From CAYLYM01 sp964387645 (GTDB lineage: Bacteria > Calditrichota > Calditrichia > RBG-13-44-9): a DNA stretch of 19,118 nucleotides. The notes below the pieces were generated by a model. That model was given only the letters and a program-made list of their open reading frames with translations, made no database searches and had not been told where the DNA came from. Below, piece by piece: positions 1-4,911 of the stretch; the first letter of the stretch is position 1, and each line of letters begins with the position of its first letter. Location: contig CAYLYM010000074.1 of assembly GCA_964387645.1 (NCBI GenBank), forward strand, positions 1-19,118, read 5' to 3'. The position numbers were made by a program, and so were the translations under genes.

Positions 1-96
1 ATTATCTTCGGTATTCCATCTATGTGTATCTAACCAAGAAATCGTTTTGAAAATTCTAATGAGCAGTTCCTTGTTTTTTATTTTTATTTTTTCCAT
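1..96 (-). CDS. Small ORF, partial (runs off the window start)
   Basis: An ATG at 96-94 on the minus strand opens a frame with no stop down to base 1 (32 codons visible). It begins MEKIKIKNKELL and includes the segment SWLDTHRWNTED. It overlaps the end of the 42-codon ORF by 13 nt. A GAGGT sits about 6 nt before the ATG, a reasonable ribosome binding site. The N-terminus is lysine-rich, followed by an amphipathic-looking stretch. I do not recognise the family. Its position as third ORF behind the recombinase frame suggests it belongs to the same module, which is inference. Confidence 0.4.
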   Translation of the reverse strand, partial: MEKIKIKNKELLIRIFKTISWLDTHRWNTEDN

Positions 97-212
97 TCTA
101 GTACCTCGCCCACGATTTCACTTAACTCGTTCATATCCGTATTGCGTATATCTTCCAAATTTTGGGGTATATCCGCAGTACTGCGGATATACATCCCTCT
201 GGATGCATTCAT
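84..212 (-). CDS. 42-codon ORF translationally coupled to the recombinase frame
   Basis: The start ATG (212-210) overlaps the recombinase stop TGA (211-209) as ATGA, with GGAGGTGG about 7 nt upstream inside the recombinase 3' end. The product is 42 aa, starts MNASRGMYIRSTADIP and ends VGEVLEWKK, with an acidic, helix-prone C-terminal half. No family is recognised. Residues 7-16 are encoded by a perfect 26-bp palindrome, which is unusual for protein-coding DNA. It could be a small accessory protein of the recombinase module (for example a directionality factor or half of a small two-gene pair), but nothing in the sequence proves that. The coupling and the ribosome binding site are the main evidence that it is translated. 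Confidence 0.45.
   Translation of the reverse strand: MNASRGMYIRSTADIPQNLEDIRNTDMNELSEIVGEVLEWKK
167..192. repeat. Perfect 26-bp palindrome
   Basis: The arm GTATATCCGCAGT (167-179) is followed immediately by its exact reverse complement ACTGCGGATATAC (180-192), with no spacer. Outside it GGG (164-166) and CCC (195-197) could add pairs after a 2-nt bulge. It lies inside the 42-codon ORF, about 20 nt beyond the recombinase stop codon. It may be a dimeric protein binding site, a recombinase core, or a cruciform or hairpin-forming element. Confidence 0.85.
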
Positions 213-757
213 ATTTCTTCCACCTCCAAAATGCTGTCAAGTGGGCTTCTTATCCTTGCTATACTTGCCTTACTTACATGAGTATAAATTTCCGTTGTTT
301 TACTACTCTTATGTCCCAGTATCTCCTGAATGTATCTTAAATCAACACCGCTCTCAAGGAGATGTGTTGCAAATGAATGCCTTAAAGAATGAGCTGAAAC
401 TTCCTTTTTAATCCCTGCCTTTTCACATGCATGCTTGAAAATTGCCTGAACAGTCCTTGTTGAGATATGCTTTCCCGGTATAGCACCTTCAAAAAGCCAT
501 TTTTCTGGTCTGTATTGGTCATAATATTTTCTTAAAACAACCAGAGCGCTTTTGGAGAGAATTGTATATCTGTCCTTTCTCCCCTTGCTTCTTCTTATAT
601 GAATTACTCCTCTTTCTGCATCTATATCTTCAGATTTGAGCTTCACAAGCTCTCCAACACGCAATCTCCCGGAATACATAAGCATTAAAATAACTTTATG
701 TTTTATATTGGTGGTAACATCCAGAATCCTCTTCACTTCTTCTTTACTTAATACCAC
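209..757 (-). CDS. Tyrosine recombinase catalytic domain (3' part of the broken frame)
   Basis: This 182-codon open segment encodes a complete phage-integrase/Xer catalytic domain. The usual residues are visible: Arg33 in GRLRVGEL, Lys58 in RRSKGRKDR, His123 and Arg126 in AHSLRHSFATHL, His149 in ILGHKSSKTTEIYTH and the nucleophile Tyr158. The first motif is normally AGLRVGE; here it reads GRLRVGE, a possible sign of decay. A GTG at 757 has AGGA 8 nt upstream, so internal initiation could produce a catalytic domain without its arm-binding domain. That product would probably bind DNA poorly. No inverted repeats or attachment sites of an integron or phage were recognised around it. Confidence 0.6.
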   Translation of the reverse strand: MVLSKEEVKRILDVTTNIKHKVILMLMYSGRLRVGELVKLKSEDIDAERGVIHIRRSKGRKDRYTILSKSALVVLRKYYDQYRPEKWLFEGAIPGKHISTRTVQAIFKHACEKAGIKKEVSAHSLRHSFATHLLESGVDLRYIQEILGHKSSKTTEIYTHVSKASIARIRSPLDSILEVEEI

Positions 758-1027
758 CAGTAGTTTCCTGTCTTTTTTGGGACACTTTATTTCAAAAATA
801 AAGTCTTTCTTTAATACTTATCCATAATAAAATTTTAAAGCATTCATAATGATGTTCAAAGTAGATGCAGCAACTTTCTTTTGATTTACCGCATAATAAA
901 GATATTCCTTAATATCTTCATTCTTTATCTCATCTGGTCTCTTTCCAGAAAATAAAAGGAAATCCCTATTAATTTCTATGTATGAGTTGATTGTCTTTCT
1001 TTAATATTTCCTTATAGAAAGTTCCTT

Positions 1028-1354
1028 CTATAATGAGATAGGATAAAGATCAACAACAAAATTTTCACCAAAAAGAGAATATAGTTTTATTATTAAATCT
1101 TCACTGTAAGGAGCTTCCCAATATTTTCCTTTAGGATTCCATCTTCTTCCAGAAATCATTTTTATCTTCCTTATTAACTCTTGATTGTAAGGAATACGAA
1201 TTATAACCTTTTTGTTTTTACCAAACTCAATTTTCACAACAGGGATTTTGTCTTCCCTTGCCATTCTATTAAAAGTATCCCGCCAAGGTGGGACTATTTT
1301 TAAATATTTTGCAGTCTCCTCAAGGGTCATTATTTCTCCAAAACCTTCCATCAT
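1028..1354 (-). CDS. Intact HTH plus HARP-like ORF (5' part of the recombinase frame)
   Basis: This 108-residue ORF is the uninterrupted 5' part of the recombinase frame. The ATG at 1354 is chosen because AAAGGAG lies 8 nt upstream; a TTG at 1381 is in frame but has no ribosome binding site. Residues about 8-40 (MTLEETAKYLK, then AREDKIPVVKI) resemble excisionase/MerR-like helix-turn-helix domains, although the recognition helix (KIVPPWRDTFNRM) departs from the usual form. Residues about 47-105 (IRIPYNQELIRKIK, GRRWNPKGKYWEAP) match the HARP-like domain seen at the N-terminus of some tyrosine recombinases and in SMARCAL1-type proteins. It ends at a TAG just before the arm-binding domain. If expressed, it would be a free DNA-binding protein. 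A sigma70-like promoter lies upstream at 1411-1438. Confidence 0.55.
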   Translation of the reverse strand: MMEGFGEIMTLEETAKYLKIVPPWRDTFNRMAREDKIPVVKIEFGKNKKVIIRIPYNQELIRKIKMISGRRWNPKGKYWEAPYSEDLIIKLYSLFGENFVVDLYPISL

Positions 1355-1410
1355 AGGTTTAACTCCTTTTGTGTCTGCCAATAATTATCATCGTTAACAT
1401 AATATAATGC

Positions 1411-1438
1411 TATATAGCAAAGAAAATTAAAAAGTCAA
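1411..1438 (-). promoter_or_regulatory. Predicted sigma70-type promoter for the recombinase module
   Basis: On the minus strand TTGACT (complement of 1433-1438) is separated by 16 nt from TATATA (complement of 1411-1416). It points toward the HTH-HARP ATG at 1354, leaving a leader of roughly 50 nt. The spacing is good and the hexamers are near consensus, but the region is AT-rich, so chance matches are common. Confidence 0.45.
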
Positions 1439-1483
1439 GTCCATTTCCAAAAAATTTTCCCTTTTCAGGATGGGTGTGGGTAA

Positions 1484-1765
1484 GTCTATCAATCAAGAAT
1501 TGGGGAAAGAGAGAGTTTTATTTTTCCTGCTTTCTCCCTTGTGCGGACAAGTCGGAAGGATACTTTTAAGGAGTTTGAAACAGCCATCAAAATGGTTCGA
1601 AGAGTGATTACTCTGGTGAATGAGAAAAAATCTGCTGTTCCACTTGATAGAACCACCAACACCGGCCAGCCAGTTGCACTTTGGAAACCAGGTGATTACC
1701 CGCAAAATGCTACTGTTGAAGTAAAACCCCAAAGGGATTGCTTCGCCGAAGGCTGTCTTATTTAA
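1484..1765 (+). pseudogene. 5'-truncated coding remnant, family unknown
   Basis: An open plus-strand frame begins after a stop at 1481-1483 and ends with TAA at 1763-1765. It has no convincing start: the first candidate, GTG 1541, has no ribosome binding site. Codon choice looks coding and the sequence reads as a protein C-terminus, with segments such as DTFKEFETAIKMVRRVITLV, GQPVALWKPGDYP and RDCFAEGCLI. I do not recognise the family. Its 5' side abuts the promoter end of the recombinase module, so it may be what is left of a gene cut by that module. An opposite-strand open frame over the same bases (1493-1771) looks like a shadow. Confidence 0.35.
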
Positions 1766-1910
1766 ATCCATTACCAGATGCTTGCGATCGGTTTAGCCAA
1801 TTCGGGGCTTTTGCTTTGTAAAACAACCGGAAGTAAAGATTAATTCCCAGAAAAAAGATAGCTGTACCATAGTCTCCAAGCAAATTAACCCAAAAATTGG
1901 ATGGACAACA
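1766..1910 (-). other. Spacer with an in-frame coding-like extension beyond lysA
   Basis: Directly after the lysA stop (1913-1911) the same minus-strand frame stays open to about 1757, for roughly 50 codons. It includes a hydrophobic stretch (NFWVNLLGDYGTAIFFLGI) followed by a basic segment (YFRLFYKAKAPNW). There is no start codon or ribosome binding site for it. It may be the remains of a lost membrane-protein gene or a chance open frame. No clear intrinsic terminator for lysC-lysA was found here. Confidence 0.2.
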
Positions 1911-3173
1911 TTATTCTTCCTGATAACCAGGGACATTTCTCAATAAATCTTTTACAGATTCAGGTTTTCGGATGAGAGTATGTGAATTGCCATCAACTAA
2001 TACCTCAGCCGGATAAGGCCGGTTATTATAATGAGAGCACATGGAAAAACCATAGGCACCCGCATCTAATATTACGGCAATATTACCCGGTTTTATCTCT
2101 GGATATTCTCTCTCTCCAGGATGAATATCAGAGTTTTCACACACCTGACCGGTAAATAGATAATGTTGCTTTTTGTTTTTAGAGGGGCCATCGATAAGTA
2201 TTCTATGGTAAGCTTTGTACAACGCCGGGCGTAATAAAGTATTCATTCCAGCATCCAGACCGACAAATTTACGATAACTCTTTTTGACATGATTTACACG
2301 GGAAATTAAAACACCTGCGTTTCCTACCAGGTACCTACCTGGTTCAATCACCAACTCTGGATCACCCAGGCGATATTTCTTCACGTTGTCATAAAATGCT
2401 TCGCTAACCAATTTGAAAGTATGGTCGAGATCTATTTCTTCTTCTTCCTCAGTATAGGGAATTCCAAACCCACCTCCAATATTGATAAACTCAAACCTAA
2501 TATTCAAGCCTTCCAGTGCTTCTCCGGCAATAGCGCACAGTTTTTGGGTAATTTCGGCAAAATAAAGTGGTTCTAAAATATTTGAACCGGTCATCATGTG
2601 GATACCGAATCGCTTTATTCCGGCTTCCATGGCCTTCTGATACGCTGTGCGGGTTTCCTCGTATGGAATGCCAAATTTAGCATCTGTTCCGCCAGTAACG
2701 ATGCCTTCGAATCCGCCACGCCCGATACCTGGATTAATTCGAAAAGAAATCAATTCCGGTTTGGCGATGGAAACCACTTCTTCCAGGCGGTGGTAATCAT
2801 CTAAATTCAAAATGATTCCGGACTGAATGGCGGCCTGAAAATCGGCATGGCTTTCATAATTTCCCGTATAAGTGGATTTCTCCATGGGGAAACCCACCTT
2901 TTGAGCAATATAAATTTCTCCCGGACTGCTGCAATCCGCACCAAGACCTTCTTCCTTAAGAATATTCAACAAATGCGGATTACTATTTGCCTTTATAGGA
3001 TATTGAATTCGATATTTTTTGAAATAGCGTTGAATAGATTGTTTTAACTTTCGAACATTTGAGATAATCTGTTTTTTAGAATAGGCGTAAAAAGGTGTTG
3101 GATATATTTGCGTTAATTCCTTTACTGATAAATTTTCAATAAATAACTGTCCATTATGATCTCGGCGAACCAT
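1911..3173 (-). CDS. lysA: Diaminopimelate decarboxylase
   Basis: LysA is a PLP enzyme that converts meso-diaminopimelate to L-lysine plus CO2 in the cytoplasm, the last step of lysine synthesis. The fold III decarboxylase signatures are present: PLP lysine Lys61 in YPIKANSN, the HMMTGSN segment (equivalent to the HIGS region), the glycine-rich GGGFGIPY, EPGRYL, the substrate-site CENSD near residue 345, and GAYGFSM with SHYNNRPYPAEVLV near residue 371. The start is placed at ATG 3173 because AAGGGAG lies 6 nt before it; the in-frame ATG at 3194 lies inside lysC with no ribosome binding site. The product is 420 aa, normal for LysA. It follows the lysC stop by one nucleotide, so the two are surely cotranscribed. 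A carboxynorspermidine-type decarboxylase is less likely given the CENSD motif and the lysC partner. Confidence 0.9.
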   Translation of the reverse strand: MVRRDHNGQLFIENLSVKELTQIYPTPFYAYSKKQIISNVRKLKQSIQRYFKKYRIQYPIKANSNPHLLNILKEEGLGADCSSPGEIYIAQKVGFPMEKSTYTGNYESHADFQAAIQSGIILNLDDYHRLEEVVSIAKPELISFRINPGIGRGGFEGIVTGGTDAKFGIPYEETRTAYQKAMEAGIKRFGIHMMTGSNILEPLYFAEITQKLCAIAGEALEGLNIRFEFINIGGGFGIPYTEEEEEIDLDHTFKLVSEAFYDNVKKYRLGDPELVIEPGRYLVGNAGVLISRVNHVKKSYRKFVGLDAGMNTLLRPALYKAYHRILIDGPSKNKKQHYLFTGQVCENSDIHPGEREYPEIKPGNIAVILDAGAYGFSMCSHYNNRPYPAEVLVDGNSHTLIRKPESVKDLLRNVPGYQEE

Positions 3174-3174
3174 G

Positions 3175-4533
3175 TTATGCTCCCTTTTGGTCATTTATGA
3201 AAAATGCTGCATGGAGACGTTCCACACTCTCTTTTAACTGAGATTCTGGCACCACTAGACTCAAATTTACATTCGACGTGCCAAAGGTGATCATTTCAAT
3301 AGAAATGCCATCCAATGCCGAAAAAACTTTGTTAAGAAAATGTGGCGAAGATTTTATATTATGGCCAATTAAAGAAACAATTGCCATATTTTTGGTAACC
3401 TTAACTATTGAAAATTCACTCAATTCCTGCACAATTTCATCTTTAAACTGACTATTATCAATAGTTAAGGAAACACTTATTTCAGAAGTAGAAATTAAAT
3501 CAACCGATATTTTATGCCTGGCAAACACATCAAATATTCTCTCCAGAAAACCGTATGCCATTAGCATTCGCGTTGACTCTACCGTTAAAATCATAATTTT
3601 CCCTCGAAAAGCAATCGCCTTACAAACACCAGGCCTTTTACTTTCATACGTTATGGTTGTACCTTCATCTTCAGGTTTAAGAGTATTTTTCACAATCACA
3701 GGTATTTTCTTATCCATAGCGGGTTGTATGGTACTGGGATGCAAAACTTTAGCACCAAAGTACGCTAATTCCGCCGCCTCTTGAAAAGACAGATCCCTTT
3801 GAGTAAATGCTTCTTTAACAATACGCGGATCGGCTGTCATAACTCCGCTTACATCTGTCCATATTTCAATAGTTTCGGCATTCAATGCATATCCCAATAG
3901 TGCTGCTGTGTAATCACTTCCTCCACGTCCCATCGTGGTCGTTAAACCTTCGGTAGTTGAACCGATGAAGCCTTGTGTAACAATAATTTCATGTTCATTT
4001 AGCAGGGGATGGAGCAAACCATCTGTTAATTCTACCAGCCGTTCTCGATTTGGGATGGCCGAGCCAAACTGATTGTTTGTTTTCATTACTTTGCGAATAT
4101 CGAACCAAATACAATCTTTTTGAATAGATTGCAAATAATTAGCAAAAATTCGAGTTGATATTAACTCGCCGTGGGCAACAATTGCATCCTTTGCTCGTGG
4201 AGTGATTTCCCTAAGATAATAAATTCCCAGTAAAAATATTTCAACCCTAACAAAATAATCTTTAATCTGCTTTTTCAAAGTCTGGTTTTTTTCTAATCCT
4301 AAATCTTTTATAATCCCCTGATGTTGTTTTTCGAGCTTATTTTTAATCTCACTTACTTTTTTCATTTCTCCTTTTGAAGCCAGATCAACCATTTCTAACA
4401 GTGCATCTGTTGTGCCGGCGGTCGCGGAGAGAACCACAATCTTTTGCCCGGGTTCACCCTCCAAAATTTCTCCTACCCTACGCATGGCAACGGCATCTTT
4501 TACAGAGGTTCCACCAAACTTTAAAATTTTCAT
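3175..4533 (-). CDS. lysC: Monofunctional aspartokinase (probably lysine-sensitive)
   Basis: LysC phosphorylates L-aspartate to 4-phospho-aspartate, the committed step to Lys, Thr and Met. The amino-acid kinase domain starts with MKILKFGGTSV and carries TTMGRGGSDYTAALL near residue 200, EIWTDVSGVMTADPR and FGAKVLHPSTIQPA. Two ACT domains follow (about 310-380 and 390-450), the regulatory part. At 452 aa it matches the E. coli LysC-type size. The start ATG 4533 has GAGGG about 8 nt upstream. It shares an operon with lysA, so lysine feedback is a reasonable inference. The kinase half of the divergently encoded thrA product is a paralogue, giving separate aspartokinases for the lysine and threonine arms. 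No lysine riboswitch is visible in its short leader. Confidence 0.9.
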   Translation of the reverse strand: MKILKFGGTSVKDAVAMRRVGEILEGEPGQKIVVLSATAGTTDALLEMVDLASKGEMKKVSEIKNKLEKQHQGIIKDLGLEKNQTLKKQIKDYFVRVEIFLLGIYYLREITPRAKDAIVAHGELISTRIFANYLQSIQKDCIWFDIRKVMKTNNQFGSAIPNRERLVELTDGLLHPLLNEHEIIVTQGFIGSTTEGLTTTMGRGGSDYTAALLGYALNAETIEIWTDVSGVMTADPRIVKEAFTQRDLSFQEAAELAYFGAKVLHPSTIQPAMDKKIPVIVKNTLKPEDEGTTITYESKRPGVCKAIAFRGKIMILTVESTRMLMAYGFLERIFDVFARHKISVDLISTSEISVSLTIDNSQFKDEIVQELSEFSIVKVTKNMAIVSLIGHNIKSSPHFLNKVFSALDGISIEMITFGTSNVNLSLVVPESQLKESVERLHAAFFINDQKGA

Positions 4534-4620
4534 TCAGCATACCCTCTTTTTTAATTATTATTAAATAATAAACCAATATCCACCATTATTTACAATAAAA
4601 ATAAAATTATAAAAAATGAT
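4534..4620 (-). promoter_or_regulatory. lysC upstream region
   Basis: This very AT-rich segment lies between lysC and the thr promoter. On the minus strand a TTGTCA (complement of 4622-4627) could act with a weak TTTATT 16 nt further on (complement of 4600-4605), giving a leader of roughly 60 nt. That hexamer almost coincides with the TTGACA of the thr promoter on the other strand. The hexamer match is poor, so this is only a candidate. No riboswitch or leader peptide was seen. Confidence 0.25.
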
Positions 4621-4649
4621 TTGACAAATTAATAATATAATATTATTTT
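4621..4649 (+). promoter_or_regulatory. Promoter of the thr operon
   Basis: Consensus TTGACA (4621-4626) is followed after 17 nt by TATTTT (4644-4649). Other AT-rich hexamers such as TATTAT (4641-4646) are also possible -10 elements. Initiation near 4656 would place the start of transcription just before the ribosome binding site of the leader peptide. Confidence 0.5.
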
Positions 4650-4671
4650 TTATGAATACAAGGGGCGAATT

Positions 4672-4755
4672 ATGAAAAATATGGAATTAACATACCATAA
4701 AGAATTGACTATGATTTTACCAACAACGAAACCAGAAGATTTCTGTGGGGGCTGA
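4672..4755 (+). CDS. thrL: Thr-operon leader peptide (27 codons)
   Basis: ATG 4672 is preceded by AGGGG with a 6-nt spacer. The peptide begins MKNMELTYHKE, continues LTMILPTTKPEDF and ends CGG, with TGA at 4753-4755. It has 4 Thr (two adjacent at codons 18-19), 3 Met, 3 Lys and 1 Ile, all products of the aspartate pathway, though the density is lower than in E. coli thrL. The stop codon sits inside the 5' arm of the predicted antiterminator, so a ribosome finishing the peptide would block that arm and let the terminator form. A ribosome stalled at codons 13-20 would leave the arm free. The gene symbol denotes the role; there is no sequence homology to E. coli thrL. Confidence 0.75.
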   Translation: MKNMELTYHKELTMILPTTKPEDFCGG

Positions 4756-4806
4756 AGTACGGTTGAAAATAGATTATTCATAAATCAAACATAAACCGGC
4801 TTCAGC
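4751..4806 (+). promoter_or_regulatory. Antiterminator of the thr attenuator
   Basis: GCTGAAG (4751-4757) pairs with CTTCAGC (4800-4806), and CGGTT (4760-4764) pairs with AACCG (4794-4798), giving 12 bp around a small internal loop. The 3' partner is the 5' arm and loop of the terminator, so the two folds exclude each other. Confidence 0.7.
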
Positions 4807-4824
4807 AAAGAAGCCGGTTTTTTT
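4793..4824 (+). terminator. Intrinsic terminator (attenuator) upstream of thrA
   Basis: An 11-bp perfect stem, AAACCGGCTTC (4793-4803) with GAAGCCGGTTT (4810-4820), closes a 6-nt loop. A run of seven T (4818-4824) overlaps and follows the 3' arm. It lies between the leader peptide and thrA in the same orientation, so it can only work by premature termination of the thr transcript. Confidence 0.9.
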
Positions 4825-4911
4825 ATATACTCGAAATTTTAATAATTGGAGGTAAACATAAAAGTTAACAAAAACATTTTTTGTTCTAACTAAAATTTCA
4901 GGTAAAGAAGA

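Larger units (their letters stand above)
209..1354 (-). pseudogene. HTH-HARP-tyrosine recombinase frame with three in-frame stops
   Basis: A single minus-strand frame runs from ATG 1354 to TGA 209 (381 codons). It is broken only by TAG 1030-1028, TAA 1003-1001 and TAA 820-818; no indel is needed. In order it encodes an excisionase-like HTH, a HARP-like small domain, an N-terminal SAM-like arm-binding domain (RKTINSYIEINRDFLLF, then AASTLNII) and a full catalytic domain. Reading through the last stop gives FYYG-stop-VLKKDFIFEIKCPKKDRKL, the usual inter-domain linker of Xer-like recombinases. HARP-like N-domains fused to such recombinases are known to me from bacteria and archaea, which argues that this was one gene. 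Each stop is one substitution away from a plausible sense codon. It is most likely a recent pseudogene; split expression of the pieces is possible. Confidence 0.75.

Noticed and set aside
803..1006. A 14-nt direct repeat (GTCTTTCTTTAATA at 803-816 and 993-1006) near two of the stop codons in the recombinase frame.
   Set aside because: The two copies are read in different frames and no indel separates the domains, so it does not explain the gene's decay. The repeat is short and AT-rich.
1..1440. An insertion sequence or integron.
   Set aside because: There are no terminal inverted repeats, no transposase, and no integron-type attachment sites. Only a tyrosine recombinase remnant is visible.
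1493..1771. A 92-codon minus-strand open frame opposite the gene remnant.
   Set aside because: Its composition is unlike a protein family, with no ribosome binding site. The plus-strand frame has better codon usage, so this is probably a shadow.
4534..4671. A lysine riboswitch in front of lysC.
   Set aside because: The leader is too short and AT-rich and shows none of the conserved helices.
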